From Acidocella sp. (GTDB taxonomy: Bacteria > Pseudomonadota > Alphaproteobacteria > Acetobacterales > Acetobacteraceae), in the NCBI RefSeq assembly GCF_027352905.1, contig NZ_DAIEIF010000019.1, forward strand, positions 1-64,000: DNA of 64,000 nt, given 5' to 3'. The stretch's first letter is position 1; each line of letters starts with the position of its first letter. Position numbers and translations under genes: made by a program. The notes beneath the pieces were generated by a model. That model worked only from the letters and a program-made list of their open reading frames with translations, was not told the DNA's origin and did not search any database. This document shows positions 15,897 to 25,422 of the stretch, in pieces.

Positions 15897-17198
15897 TCAC
15901 CGCGTGGCGGCGGCGTTGCGCGTCATCACCTTGCGGTATTGATGCCAGAAGCCGCGATTGGTCGTCTCATCCGTGACATGGCCGAGCCGCACGCCATCCG
16001 CGCGAACCTCCTCGCGCTCCTCGCCCCGGCTCAGGTCGAGCCAGGCATCGCCCGAGCGCAGGGCGATCTGCTGACGCTCGGAAATCACGCCGTCATCGGC
16101 GAGGAGAAACGCGCTGGGCCCCAGCGCTCCTTCCGATTGACGGAGGATACGGATATTCACCTCGTCCGGGACGCCGCCGAGCAGAAGCGGCGTGTGCCAT
16201 TGCACGCATTCATTCACGCCGAGCGGCTCGAACATCACGATATTCATTTCACCAAGAAACAAATTCGGGAAGATCACCGCGTGCGGCGGCCCCTTGGCGA
16301 GAATCTCATGCGCCTTCTCGTGCCCGTAAGCCTCCTCCATCGCCCTCACGTATTCGGGATAGCGCGACGAATCGGAGAGGCCGAGCCACGCCATCTCCCC
16401 CACGTAAGAGGGCGAGAAATCCAGCTCGGTATGGCCGTTGCCCCAATCGATCGTCAGCGATTTCAGCGATTCCTCCGGCGCCAGCGCGGCCTCGTCATAT
16501 TGCGATCGGATGACGCGCCCAAAGGAGGAATGGACGAAATTGACATGATAGCCATCGGTGTCGTTTTCCGGCAGCATCTTCCAATTGCCGCGGATCTTGT
16601 GCCGCACCCAGCCGGCGGTGAGCTTGATCTCCTGGGTGGGAGACATCTGCAAGGCGCGGTCGATCAACAATTTGCCATTGCCGAGATGGTCGTCGAGGCT
16701 GCCCGCATCCGGGCTGAAGCTGGCAAAGACGAAGCCGCGATAACTATCGATCAGCGGCAACACCTTCAGCCCATACTCCGCCGGATCGTGGCGGAAACCG
16801 CCGGGATAGGGAACGTCGAGCAGCTTGCCGTCCAGGCCGAACACCCAGCCATGATAGGCGCAGGTGAAATTCTTCAGGCTGCCCTTCTGCTGCACGCACA
16901 GCATGTTGCCGCGATGGGTGCAGCGGTTCTTGAGCACGGTGATCTTGCCCTCGCGCGTGCGCACAAGAAGAACCGGCACCTCGCCAATGGTGCGCCGGAC
17001 ATATTGGCCGGGCTTCGCCACCTCCGATTCATGGCCGATATAGACCCAGCCGCCATAAAAGATCTTTTCCAGCTCGTCGCGATAAACCGCCTCGCTGGTG
17101 TAGAGCGAGCCGCTGATGCGGTCCTTCTGAATCAATTCCTCATAATCAATGCCGTCCGCCTTGCTCCGAGCTTCCGGCCTTTGCGCTGTCATGGACAT
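15897..17198 (-). CDS. Ring-hydroxylating dioxygenase large (alpha) subunit, system 1
   Basis: A 433-residue Rieske non-heme iron oxygenase alpha subunit. The [2Fe-2S] ligands are C93, H95, C113 and H116 (CTHRG... CAYHGW, the usual 17-residue spacing). The mononuclear iron site has D215 and H218/H223 in NDTDGYHVNFVH. I start at ATG 17198, with AGGAG seven bases upstream. Substrate cannot be read from sequence. Transcription with an Ltp2-like aldolase, DUF35 and CoA ligase is unusual and suggests an aromatic acid or alkyl-side-chain substrate. It probably borrows the ferredoxin and reductase of system 2. Confidence 0.9.
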   Translation of the reverse strand: MSMTAQRPEARSKADGIDYEELIQKDRISGSLYTSEAVYRDELEKIFYGGWVYIGHESEVAKPGQYVRRTIGEVPVLLVRTREGKITVLKNRCTHRGNMLCVQQKGSLKNFTCAYHGWVFGLDGKLLDVPYPGGFRHDPAEYGLKVLPLIDSYRGFVFASFSPDAGSLDDHLGNGKLLIDRALQMSPTQEIKLTAGWVRHKIRGNWKMLPENDTDGYHVNFVHSSFGRVIRSQYDEAALAPEESLKSLTIDWGNGHTELDFSPSYVGEMAWLGLSDSSRYPEYVRAMEEAYGHEKAHEILAKGPPHAVIFPNLFLGEMNIVMFEPLGVNECVQWHTPLLLGGVPDEVNIRILRQSEGALGPSAFLLADDGVISERQQIALRSGDAWLDLSRGEEREEVRADGVRLGHVTDETTNRGFWHQYRKVMTRNAAATR

Positions 17199-17354
17199 CT
17201 TGTTTCTCCTCACGCGCTATCAGTATCTGTGAACAAATCGCGGCGATCATTCCACGATCCCGCCGTTCCAGGCAAGGAAAGTTTGAATATCTGACCATAT
17301 CTATTTGAAAAATCCATCTTGCCGACTCATGAATTTTCGTTTCGGTGCGCGCAT
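17199..17354 (-). promoter_or_regulatory. Promoter region of the Rieske system 1 operon
   Basis: AT-richer gap between the end of the 14-gene operon and the alpha subunit on the same strand. It contains two direct repeats ATATCT (17287-17292 and 17297-17302) spaced 10 bp, one helical turn, and AAATCGC-G-GCGAT near 17235. I saw no convincing -35/-10 pair. Confidence 0.35.
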
Positions 17355-17552
17355 TCATGGGTCTCCGGGAGGTTTGCTCTTGAACTCTCCCGCCACGGCG
17401 AAGTGCCAGGGCGGCACCTCGCGCAGGATGACGCGCACGGCCTCTTTGGGCGCGCCGATGGAGGAAACGATGGCTTCCGTCACCTCCTTCACCAGCCTTT
17501 CCTTGGCCGTGAAGCTGCGGCCCTCGATGAGCGTGATCTCGACGATGGGCAT
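17355..17552 (-). CDS. xylH: 4-oxalocrotonate tautomerase
   Basis: A 65-residue tautomerase with the catalytic Pro directly after the initiator Met (MPIVEITLIEGRS) and the usual KERLVKEVTEAIV helix. It isomerises 2-hydroxymuconate to 2-oxo-3-hexenedioate in the dehydrogenase branch of catechol meta-cleavage. Last gene of the 14-gene operon, starting two bases after the decarboxylase stop. The family is 60 to 75 residues, so it is complete. Confidence 0.9.
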   Translation of the reverse strand: MPIVEITLIEGRSFTAKERLVKEVTEAIVSSIGAPKEAVRVILREVPPWHFAVAGEFKSKPPGDP

Positions 17553-17554
17553 GG

Positions 17555-18328
17555 CTAGGCCTCCACGGTGAAGGACACCGCTCCCAGATTTTGAATCGCC
17601 GCCCGGATGTGCTCGCCCGGGCGCAGGGCATGGGCGGCGGTGGCCGCCCCGGCCAGGAGAATGTCGCCCGGCATCAGGCTCTCCCCCGCGCGGCCGAGAA
17701 GACGCGCCGCCGCGACGAGCGCCCGCACGGGGTGACCGAGAATGGCGGCGCTGCTGCCGATCTCCACGGCGCGCCCATCCACCTCGAGCACAATGCCGAG
17801 ATTGGCGACATCCGTCTCCGGCCTCACCCATGAGCCGATGAAAAACGCCGAGGAGGAGGAATTATCGGCGATGACGTCCGGCAGGGAGAATTTGAAATTG
17901 GCGTAGCGGCTGTCGATGATCTCCATCGCCGGGGCCACCGCCTCCACCGCCCGCATCGCCTCCACCGCCGAAACCTCGCCGGCGAGGGGTTTGCCGATGA
18001 TATAGGCGATCTCGGGCTCGGCGCGCGGATGCACGAAGGCGGAGCGGCGCAAGCTCCCCCCTTCCTGCTGGCGCATGGCGTTGGTCAGCCGGCCCCAGGT
18101 CACCTCCGAGACGCCGACCTGCTGCATTTTGGCGCGCGAGGTCAGGCCCATCTTGAAGCCCGCCCGCGTCTCGCCCCGCTGCCAGCGGCGCTGGATGGAG
18201 AGGCGCTGGATGGCATAGGCGTCCTCGGTGGTGAGGTCGGGATGCGTCTCGATCAGCTGCGCCGTGGCGGTGGCAGTGCGCGCCGCCTCGTCCAGCCGCG
18301 CCGCCAGGGCGGCGAGACCGGCGCTCAT
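17555..18328 (-). CDS. xylI: 4-oxalocrotonate (2-oxo-3-hexenedioate) decarboxylase
   Basis: A 257-residue member of the fumarylacetoacetate-hydrolase-like hydratase/decarboxylase family. [29 protein letters not shown] and the acidic metal-site segment [16 protein letters not shown] are landmarks. [12 protein letters not shown] resembles XylI/DmpH rather than the hydratase encoded at 20305. It decarboxylates 2-oxo-3-hexenedioate to 2-oxopent-4-enoate, probably in a complex with the hydratase. The start overlaps the aldolase stop by four bases (ATGA). Confidence 0.87.
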   Translation of the reverse strand: MSAGLAALAARLDEAARTATATAQLIETHPDLTTEDAYAIQRLSIQRRWQRGETRAGFKMGLTSRAKMQQVGVSEVTWGRLTNAMRQQEGGSLRRSAFVHPRAEPEIAYIIGKPLAGEVSAVEAMRAVEAVAPAMEIIDSRYANFKFSLPDVIADNSSSSAFFIGSWVRPETDVANLGIVLEVDGRAVEIGSSAAILGHPVRALVAAARLLGRAGESLMPGDILLAGAATAAHALRPGEHIRAAIQNLGAVSFTVEA

Positions 18329-19362
18329 GCCGCCTCGCCCCGCTGCTTGAGAATGTCGAGCGCCACGTCGATGATCATGTCCTCCTGGCCGCCGACCATG
18401 CGCCTGCGGCCGAGCTCGGTGAGAATCTCGCGCGTATCCACCCCATAGGCTTTGGAGGCATTCTCCGCGTGGCGTAGAAAGGAGGAATACACCCCCGCAT
18501 AGCCAAGGGAGAGGCTCTCCCGGTCCACCCGCACCGGCCGGTCCTGCAAGGGCCGCACCAGATCATCCGCCGCATCCATCAGCCGGGAGAGGTCGCAGCC
18601 GGTCTCGATGCCATAGCGGTCGAGCACCGCCACCAGCGCCTCCAGCGGCGCGTTGCCCGCCCCGGCCCCCATCCCGGCCAGCGAGGCGTCCACCCGCACG
18701 GCCCCGGCCTTGATGCCGGCCACGGCATTGGCCACGCCGAGGGTGAGGTTGTGGTGGGTATGCACCCCCACCTCGGTTTCCGGCCGCAAAGCCGCGCGCA
18801 GCGCCTGCACCCGCTCGGTATATTGCTCGGGCAGCAGCGCTCCGGCGCTGTCGGTCACGTACACGCATTCGGCGCCATAGCTCTCCATCAGCCGCGCCTG
18901 CGCGGCCAGCGCCTCGGGCGGCGCCATATGCGCCATCATCAGGAAGCCCACCGTATCCATGCCGAGATTGCGCGCCGCCTCGATATGCTGGCGCGCCACA
19001 TCCGCCTCGGTGCAATGGGTGGCGATGCGCACCGAGCGCGCCCCCGCCTCGCGGGCGAGGCGCAGATCTTGCACGGTGGCGATGCCCGGCAGCATCAGGA
19101 TGGTGACCACCGCATGCGCGCACACCTCGGCCACCGCGGCGATCCATTCCGCGTCGTCATGCGCGCCGAAACCGTAATTGAAGGTGGCTCCGGTGATCCC
19201 GTCGCCATGGCTGATCTCGATGGCGTCCACCCGGGCGGCATCCAGCGCGCGGGCAATGGCCCGCACCGTCTCCAGCCCGTATTGGTGGCGGATGGCGTGC
19301 ATGCCATCGCGCAAGGTCACGTCCTGAACGTAGAGCTTATCAGGGTTGGGGCGGGCCATCAC
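18325..19362 (-). CDS. xylK: 4-hydroxy-2-oxovalerate aldolase
   Basis: Class II pyruvate aldolase of the DmpG/BphI type, 345 residues. It cleaves 4-hydroxy-2-oxovalerate to pyruvate and acetaldehyde and channels the aldehyde to the partner dehydrogenase. Motifs: [14 protein letters not shown] (catalytic Arg and metal Asp), [22 protein letters not shown] (metal His pair), [10 protein letters not shown]. The start overlaps the dehydrogenase stop by four bases, matching the obligate complex of the two enzymes. Confidence 0.95.
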   Translation of the reverse strand: MMARPNPDKLYVQDVTLRDGMHAIRHQYGLETVRAIARALDAARVDAIEISHGDGITGATFNYGFGAHDDAEWIAAVAEVCAHAVVTILMLPGIATVQDLRLAREAGARSVRIATHCTEADVARQHIEAARNLGMDTVGFLMMAHMAPPEALAAQARLMESYGAECVYVTDSAGALLPEQYTERVQALRAALRPETEVGVHTHHNLTLGVANAVAGIKAGAVRVDASLAGMGAGAGNAPLEALVAVLDRYGIETGCDLSRLMDAADDLVRPLQDRPVRVDRESLSLGYAGVYSSFLRHAENASKAYGVDTREILTELGRRRMVGGQEDMIIDVALDILKQRGEAA

Positions 19363-20300
19363 GCGGCCTCCTTCATCAATTCGCGCGCGGCCCAGCGGTC
19401 GGCGGTCACCAGCGCGGCGGAGGTCATGATATCGAGATTGCCGGCATAGGCGGGCAGGTAATGCGCCGCCCCCTCAACCTCGAGCAGAATGGTGGTCTTC
19501 AACCCGCTGGAAGGGCCGATGCCGGGGATGCGCACCGGCGCGTTGCCGCCGATCGTCTCGAACTGCACCTTCTGCTTCAGCCGGTAGCCGGGCACATAGG
19601 CCTGCACGGTCTTCTCCATCTCGGCGATGGAAGCCTCGATCGCCTCGCGCGTGCCGCCCTGGGACAGCACGAAGATGGTGTCGCGCATGATCAGCGGCGG
19701 CTCCGCCGGGTTGAGGATGATGACCGCCTTGCCGCGCTCGGCGCCGCCCAGCGTCTCGATCGCGTGGGAGGTGGTCTCGGTGAATTCGTCGATATTGGCG
19801 CGGGTGCCGGGCCCGGCGGATTTGGAGGCGATGGAGGCGACGATCTCGGCGTAGATCACCCGGTCCACGGCGCGCTTGACCGCGTGGACCATGGGGATGG
19901 TCGCTTGGCCGCCGCAGGTGACCATATTGACGTTCGGCGCGTCGAGATTGGCGTCGCCATTGATGGCGGGGATGGTGAAGGGTCCGATCGCCGCGGGGGT
20001 GAGGTCGATCACCTTCTTGCCATCCTGCTGGAGAATTTCATTATTCTTGAAATGCGCCCCGGCCGAGGTGGCATCGAACACCACCTTGATCTCGCCATAG
20101 CCGGGCAGGGCGCGTAGCCCCGCTATGCCCTCATGCGTCACCGGCACGCCGAGCCGCTTGGCGCGGGCCAGCCCGTCCGAATCCGGATCGATGCCGACCA
20201 TCGCCCCCATTTCCAGATTGCGCGAGCCGCGCATGATCTTGATCATCAGGTCGGTGCCGATATTGCCGGAGCCGATGATCGCGGCTTTGATTTTGCCCAT
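19359..20300 (-). CDS. xylQ: Acetaldehyde dehydrogenase (acylating)
   Basis: A 313-residue DmpF-type enzyme that oxidises acetaldehyde to acetyl-CoA with NAD and CoA, complexed with the aldolase. It has the GSGNIGTDL Rossmann loop and the catalytic Cys in [14 protein letters not shown]. The ATG at 20300 gives the standard length (about 312 residues); a longer frame would overlap the hydratase gene. It starts just after the hydratase stop. Confidence 0.95.
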   Translation of the reverse strand: MGKIKAAIIGSGNIGTDLMIKIMRGSRNLEMGAMVGIDPDSDGLARAKRLGVPVTHEGIAGLRALPGYGEIKVVFDATSAGAHFKNNEILQQDGKKVIDLTPAAIGPFTIPAINGDANLDAPNVNMVTCGGQATIPMVHAVKRAVDRVIYAEIVASIASKSAGPGTRANIDEFTETTSHAIETLGGAERGKAVIILNPAEPPLIMRDTIFVLSQGGTREAIEASIAEMEKTVQAYVPGYRLKQKVQFETIGGNAPVRIPGIGPSSGLKTTILLEVEGAAHYLPAYAGNLDIMTSAALVTADRWAARELMKEAA

Positions 20301-20304
20301 TCCA

Positions 20305-21093
20305 CTATTCCTTTGCAAAGGCCGCGCGCACCGCGCCCAGCCCCTCGATACGCACATCGAACACGTCGCCGGGCCGCGCCGCCACCATCGGGCCGAGCGC
20401 GCCGGAAAGAATGGTGTCGCCCGCCCGCAGCGGGCGGCCGAGCCGCGCCATGGTCTTCGCCAGCCAGAGGGCCGCGTTGAGCGGCGAGCCCAGGCAGGCC
20501 GCCCCCGCCCCCACCGAGACCGGCTCCCCCGCCCGCTCCATCACCATGCCGCATAAAAGCGGGTCGAAACCGGTGAGCCGCGCCGGGCGGGAACCCAGCA
20601 CGTACAGCCCGGAGGAGGCGTTATCGGCGATGGTGTCGGTGATGCGGATGTCCCAATTGGCAATGCGCGAGCAGACGATCTCCACCGCCGGCACGGCGTA
20701 TTCGACGGCGAGAAAGAGATCAGCCACGGTCAGCTCCGCATCGGCCAGGTCGCGGCCGAGGATGAAGGCGATCTCCGCCTCCACCTTGGGCTGCAACACC
20801 TCGCGCGCGGCGATATCCTCGCCATCGCCCCGCGCCATATCGGCGAAGAGCATGCCGTAATCGGGCTGGTCCACGCCCAGCTGGCGCTGCACCGCGAGCG
20901 AGGTGAGGCCGATCTTGCGCCCGACCAGCCGCCGCCCGGCCGCCAGCGCGCGCTCCGTGTTCAGCGCCTGCACCGAATAGGCGGCGGCCACATCGCCCTC
21001 CGGCAAAAGGCCGCGCACCGGGGCAATGGGCGCGCCGTCCCGCCCGGCGGCGAAGAGAAGATCGGCGGCGGTCTGGATATTGGTCCCGTCCAT
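20305..21093 (-). CDS. xylJ: 2-oxopent-4-enoate hydratase
   Basis: A 262-residue hydratase of the MhpD/DmpE family, forming 4-hydroxy-2-oxovalerate. [31 protein letters not shown] and [16 protein letters not shown] correspond to the metal and substrate site. It is a paralogue of the decarboxylase at 17555, and in known meta pathways the two associate. The start lies 12 bases after the dehydrogenase stop in the operon. Confidence 0.92.
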   Translation of the reverse strand: MDGTNIQTAADLLFAAGRDGAPIAPVRGLLPEGDVAAAYSVQALNTERALAAGRRLVGRKIGLTSLAVQRQLGVDQPDYGMLFADMARGDGEDIAAREVLQPKVEAEIAFILGRDLADAELTVADLFLAVEYAVPAVEIVCSRIANWDIRITDTIADNASSGLYVLGSRPARLTGFDPLLCGMVMERAGEPVSVGAGAACLGSPLNAALWLAKTMARLGRPLRAGDTILSGALGPMVAARPGDVFDVRIEGLGAVRAAFAKE

Positions 21094-21105
21094 CAGCGCG
21101 CGGCC

Positions 21106-22614
21106 TTAAAGCTTGATGCAAACATTGCTGATTTCCGTATAGAATTCGAGGGAATGCACACCCCCCTCGCGCCCGATGCCGGAGGCCTTGGCGCCGCCGA
21201 ACGCGGTGCGCAAATCACGCAGGAACCAGGAATTGACCCAACAGATCCCCACCTCCAGCCGCGCCGCGACGCGATGGGCGCGGGAGAGGTTTTCCGTCCA
21301 TAGCGCGGCGGCGAGCCCGTAGGGCGTGTTATTCGCCAGGCTTACCGCCTCCTCCTCGGTGTCGAAGGGGCGGACATGGCAGCACGGGCCGAAAATCTCC
21401 TCGGTCACGGCGGGGTGGTCATCGGCCAGGCCGGTCCAGATGGTCGGTTCGATCCAATATCCCCCCGCCAGTTCGCCCGGCATCTGCGGCACGCCGCCAC
21501 CGGTGACGATGCGGGCCCCGGAGGCCGCCGCCCTCTCGTAATAGGAGAGCACCTTGCGGCGCTGTGTCTCCGAGATCATCGGCCCCAGCCCGGTCGCCGG
21601 GTCTTCCGGGCGGCCGGGGCGCAACGCCTCCGCCCCCGCCTTGAGCCGGGCGAGAAACGCCTCGAAAACCGGGCGCTGCACATAGACCCGCTCGGTGCCC
21701 AGGCAAACCTGGCCGCAATTGGCGAAGACCGAGCGCAGCGTGCCCTCCACCGCCTTGTCCATGTCGCAATCGGCGAAGATGAGGGCGGGGTTCTTGCCGC
21801 CCAATTCCAGCGAGACCGGGCGGATGCCCTTGGCCGCCGCCTGCATGATCGCCTCGCCCGAACGGGTGGAGCCGGTGAAGGTGATGCCGTTGACGCCCGG
21901 ATGCCGGGTGAGAAGCTCGCCCGCAGAGCCGGGACCGAAGCCGTGGACGACGTTATAGACGCCGGGGGGAATGCCCGCCTCGTTCATCACCTCGCCCAGC
22001 AGCGTCGTGGTGAGGGGCGTGGCCTCGGAGGGTTTGACGACGACGGTGTTGCCCAGCGCCAGCGCGGGGCCCACCTTCCAGGTCATCAGCAGCAGAGGCA
22101 GGTTCCAGGGCGAAATCACGCCGATCACCCCGCGCGGGCGCCGCAGGGCATAATTGAGCGCGCCCTTGCCATCCGGCGTGTCGGTGGTGAAGGTCTCGGT
22201 GGAGATCGTCTTCGCCACATCGGTGAACATGGTGAAATTGGCGGCCCCGCGCGGAATGTCGATATGCGCGGCGAGCGACATCGGCTTGCCGGTATCCAGG
22301 CACTCCGCCTCGAGAAAATCGTCGAAGCGCTTGTTGATCCCGGCGGCCAGGGCGGCGAGCAGGCCGGTGCGCTCGCTCACCGTCATCCGTCCCCAGGGTC
22401 CAGCGAGCGCGGCGCGGGCGGAATTCACCGCCGCGTCCACCTCCGCCGCCCCGGCCTCGGGCACATGGCCGATGCGTGAGCCATCCAGCGGGCAAAGATT
22501 GTCCCAGCCCTTGCCGCTCGCCCCCTGGGTGAAGGCCCCATTGATGAAATGCGCCGCATCCCGGCGGGGGTTGAAGCCGGCTTGGCCGCGGCGCGGCTGC
22601 GAGAGAAAATTCAT
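21106..22614 (-). CDS. xylG: 2-hydroxymuconic semialdehyde dehydrogenase
   Basis: A 502-residue aldehyde dehydrogenase, oxidising the catechol ring-cleavage product to 2-hydroxymuconate with NAD. FTGSTRSGE, the general-base Glu in LELGGKNPAL and the catalytic Cys in NCGQVCLGTE are present. I start at ATG 22614, 10 bases after the DUF336 gene; a longer frame to 22680 would overlap that gene. It feeds the tautomerase and decarboxylase encoded downstream. Confidence 0.93.
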   Translation of the reverse strand: MNFLSQPRRGQAGFNPRRDAAHFINGAFTQGASGKGWDNLCPLDGSRIGHVPEAGAAEVDAAVNSARAALAGPWGRMTVSERTGLLAALAAGINKRFDDFLEAECLDTGKPMSLAAHIDIPRGAANFTMFTDVAKTISTETFTTDTPDGKGALNYALRRPRGVIGVISPWNLPLLLMTWKVGPALALGNTVVVKPSEATPLTTTLLGEVMNEAGIPPGVYNVVHGFGPGSAGELLTRHPGVNGITFTGSTRSGEAIMQAAAKGIRPVSLELGGKNPALIFADCDMDKAVEGTLRSVFANCGQVCLGTERVYVQRPVFEAFLARLKAGAEALRPGRPEDPATGLGPMISETQRRKVLSYYERAAASGARIVTGGGVPQMPGELAGGYWIEPTIWTGLADDHPAVTEEIFGPCCHVRPFDTEEEAVSLANNTPYGLAAALWTENLSRAHRVAARLEVGICWVNSWFLRDLRTAFGGAKASGIGREGGVHSLEFYTEISNVCIKL

Positions 22615-22624
22615 GGCGTTCCGA

Positions 22625-23053
22625 TCACGCTGAAAGTCCAAGGGCGGCGAGCCCGGCGGCGGCGGCGGCGCGGTCGTCATCCTCGCTGCCGCCCGACACG
22701 CCGATACCGCCGATCACCGCGCCCTCGTGAGACATGGGCAATCCGCCGCCGAACAGCACCACGTTCGGCCGCGCCGCGATGCCCGCCAGCAGCACGGGGT
22801 TGCCGCTCAGCCCCGCCGCCAGCCCCTCCGTGCTGGCCTTGAAGATGGCGGCGGTCCAGGCCTTGTCGTGGGCGATGCCGATGGAGGCGGCGAAGGCGCC
22901 GTCCCCGCGCAGGCTGGCGACGAGATGCCCGCCCGGATCCACCACCGCGGCGACCACGGCCACGCCCCGCGCCGCCGCCGCCGCCACCGCCGCCTTCACC
23001 GCGGCGAGCGCGGCCTCGGCGGTGACGGCGCGTAGATCACGGGCGAGGCTCAC
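22625..23053 (-). CDS. GlcG/HbpS (DUF336) family protein
   Basis: A 142-residue alanine-rich protein with the DUF336 pattern: VVDPGGHLVASLRGDGA, GIAHDKAWTAA, FGGGLPMSHEG and VIGGIGVSGG. Members bind heme or cobalamin in some species, and short forms are frequent in aromatic-degradation operons, where their role is not settled. Here it lies between the catechol dioxygenase and the semialdehyde dehydrogenase, so a protective or accessory role for an intermediate or the iron enzyme is conceivable. Confidence 0.85.
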   Translation of the reverse strand: MSLARDLRAVTAEAALAAVKAAVAAAAARGVAVVAAVVDPGGHLVASLRGDGAFAASIGIAHDKAWTAAIFKASTEGLAAGLSGNPVLLAGIAARPNVVLFGGGLPMSHEGAVIGGIGVSGGSEDDDRAAAAAGLAALGLSA

Positions 23054-23081
23054 GCCCGCCTCCGGCCGGTGACGCGCCGCA

Positions 23082-24002
23082 TCAGGTCATCACGTTCAGG
23101 AAGGATTCGGGGGCCTGACGTTCGTAATAGAACAAGCCTTTTCCAATCTGGGTCTCGTCCCAGGTGCGGGTGGGATTGTCGGGATAATAAGTGTAGTCCC
23201 CGGTGAAAACTTCGTTCCGGTTGCCGGAGGGATCAAAGAAATAGATGGTCCGTCCTTGAGTGAGGCCATGCCGGGTCGGCCCGATATCGTGGGATATATC
23301 GTAGCGCGTGATGATATCGGCGGCATGGCCGATATCCGCCCAGCTCTCCAATTCGAAGGAAACGTGATGCAGCTTCGCAGGCTCGCCAAATTTGACGAAG
23401 GCGATGTCATGCGCCTTCATGCCGCAGCTCAAAAAGACCGCCGTCAAACCATCCGGCGTATCGACCCGCTCAGTGCAACGGAAATCCAGCACTTTCTCGA
23501 AAAAATCCAGCGCCTTGTCGATATCCGGTCCGAGCAGCAGGACGTGATCAAAACGGCGCACCCTCATGCCATGCGGCTCCACATCCCACACATCCGGGTT
23601 ATGGGTCGGCGGCTTCGGGTCGGAGAGATCGGCATGGGCATAAAGCTCGATGCGATGGCCGGTGCAGACGGTGAAGCCGATACGCCGGCCCAAGCCCGGC
23701 TGCTCGCCAGCGGGCACATGCTCCACGGGATAGCCAAAGGCGGAGACACGTTTCTCCAGCGCGTCAAGATCGGCCTCGGAGGCCACCTTGAAACCCGCCA
23801 CGTCGATCCCGGCGCGATCCGCCTCGCGCAGCACGAGACTGTGATGGTCGAATTCATCCGCCGCCTTGAGATAGACGCGGCCATCGCCGCCCCGCGTCAC
23901 CTCATGCAGGCCGACCCGCTTGGTATAATGCTCCAGCGCCTTTTCCATATCCAAAACCCGTATCTGGGCGAAGCCTGGACGCAACACTCCGGTCATAGCC
24001 AT
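23082..24002 (-). CDS. xylE: Catechol 2,3-dioxygenase
   Basis: Extradiol Fe(II) ring-cleavage enzyme converting catechol to 2-hydroxymuconic semialdehyde. The 306-residue protein aligns by eye with XylE along its length: RPGFAQIRVLDMEKALEHY at the start, iron ligands H153 (RRFDHVLLLG), His in LHHVSFELE (212/213) and E264 (NRNEVF). GPTRHGLTQGRTIYFFDPSG is the C-terminal signature. ATG 24002 has AGGAG eight bases upstream. The XylT-type ferredoxin gene ends one base before it. Confidence 0.96.
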   Translation of the reverse strand: MAMTGVLRPGFAQIRVLDMEKALEHYTKRVGLHEVTRGGDGRVYLKAADEFDHHSLVLREADRAGIDVAGFKVASEADLDALEKRVSAFGYPVEHVPAGEQPGLGRRIGFTVCTGHRIELYAHADLSDPKPPTHNPDVWDVEPHGMRVRRFDHVLLLGPDIDKALDFFEKVLDFRCTERVDTPDGLTAVFLSCGMKAHDIAFVKFGEPAKLHHVSFELESWADIGHAADIITRYDISHDIGPTRHGLTQGRTIYFFDPSGNRNEVFTGDYTYYPDNPTRTWDETQIGKGLFYYERQAPESFLNVMT

Positions 24003-24003
24003 T

Positions 24004-24357
24004 TTATTTCTCCTCGCTTGTCGTGGCCGTTTTCGTTTTACTGGCGACTTGCGGCGGCTCGATCCGCAATTCGATATCGGAAAGGGGATAGATGGAGCAG
24101 GACAGGACAAGTCCCGCCTCGCTCTCCTCCTCGGAAATATGCGCCTGGCTCATCAGATCCTTCCGGTACGCGCCGGAGAGAACCCGCGCCCGGCAAATGC
24201 CGCAGCCGCCCCGCCGGCAACCCACCGGCAATTTATAGGGGAGGTTCTTCAGCCGGCCGAAGCTCTGCGCCCGCTCCATCGCCACCAGGGCGCGCTCGCC
24301 CTCATAGCAGGTGGCCTCGCCCGCGCCCTCGACGGCGATTTTAAATGCCGCCGGCAT
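24004..24357 (-). CDS. xylT: XylT-type plant-like [2Fe-2S] ferredoxin
   Basis: A 117-residue chloroplast-type ferredoxin with the cluster motif GCRRGGCGIC (C-x4-C-x2-C) and the fourth Cys in LSCSIYP. In TOL and dmp systems the gene directly upstream of catechol 2,3-dioxygenase encodes a ferredoxin that re-reduces the oxidised iron of that enzyme; the position here is the same. It could also carry electrons to the Rieske oxygenases, but a dedicated Rieske ferredoxin is encoded at 27268. Confidence 0.88.
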   Translation of the reverse strand: MPAAFKIAVEGAGEATCYEGERALVAMERAQSFGRLKNLPYKLPVGCRRGGCGICRARVLSGAYRKDLMSQAHISEEESEAGLVLSCSIYPLSDIELRIEPPQVASKTKTATTSEEK

Positions 24358-24402
24358 CAGCGTTTCGTCCCTGACATGCGTTTGCTTCCCATCGCGCCCC
24401 GC

Positions 24403-25412
24403 TCAGCCATTCGGCTCGAACAAGATTTTGAGCGCCTCGCCCTTCAGCGCCAGGGCGAAGCCTTCCTCGGCGGCTTGCAGAGGCAGGCGATGGCTGACCA
24501 GCGGCGCCAAATCCACCCGGCCGGAGCGCAAAAGCTCGGTGGAACGCTCCCAACTCTCAAACAGGCGCCGCCCGTGCAGGCCGCGCACGATCAGTCCTTT
24601 CAACACCCAGCGTTCGAGATTGACGCCGACAGCGCCCTCCGCCACGCCGAGCAGCCGGATTTCGCCCCCCGGCGTCATCGCCTCGCCGATCGCGTCAAGC
24701 GCCCCGGCATTGGCGGAGTAGTCGATCGCCACATCCACGCCGCGCCCGCCGCACAGCCGCCTCACCGTCTCGACGAGATTATCCCGCCCGGGCTCGATCA
24801 TATGGGTGGCGCCCATCCCCTCCGCTGATCGCAGCCGGTAGCCGTTGACATCCACCGCGATCACCCGCGCCGCCCCCAGCGCCCGCGCCACCGCCACGTT
24901 CATCAGGCCGATCGGCCCGCAGCCGGAGATGAGGACGTTGAGGCCGGACACGCCCGAACCCTCCAGGCTCGCATGCACGGCGATGCCGAACGGCTCCATC
25001 ATCGCCGCCGCCTCGGCCGGCACGTCCTCCGGCACCGGCCAGAGCACACGCTCCGGCAGCAACACCTCGGAAGCGAACCCGCCATTGAAATCAATGCCGG
25101 GATAGAGCGTATGCGGGCACACATGGGCAGGTGGCTCTCCACGCTCACCCGCATGCCGGGCCGCAGCCGCCGCACCGCCGGGCCGGTTTCCAGCACGATG
25201 CCGCTCACCTCATGGCCGAGAATGGTGGGCGGGCGCATGCGCTGCGCAAACGCCCCCCATTTATAGATCAGCAAATCGGTGCCGCAAATTCCCGCCGCCT
25301 CCACCCGGAGCCTCACCTCGTCGCCCTCGGGCGGGGCCGGGCGGTCGACGAGCGCCGCCGCCACCTGGCCGTATCCCGGCGAGAGCTTTTGAATGGCGAG
25401 CATCCCGGTCAT
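24403..25412 (-). pseudogene. Zn-dependent alcohol dehydrogenase (Tdh-like), broken by an out-of-frame deletion
   Basis: Two frames together give a medium-chain zinc dehydrogenase. The first (25412 to about 25125) has the catalytic zinc Cys (AAGICGTDLLIYKW) and GHE, and ends VSVESHLP. The second resumes as HVCPHTLYPGIDFNGG and continues through the Rossmann loop SGCGPIGLMNVAVA to the stop. Between them the structural-zinc lobe (normally CGxCxxCRxG) is absent and the frame shifts, so roughly 37 to 40 bases were lost near 25122-25130. Both a catalytic-site half and a cofactor half survive but in different frames. It lies after the Rieske beta subunit, where benD/xylL-type diol dehydrogenases often sit. 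Confidence 0.78.
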
Positions 25413-25422
25413 CCCCACCCTT

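Noticed and set aside
17146-17631. 161-codon minus-strand frame spanning the system 1 leader
   Set aside because: It overlaps xylH and the alpha subunit in a different frame and has no recognisable motif; the region is better read as a promoter.
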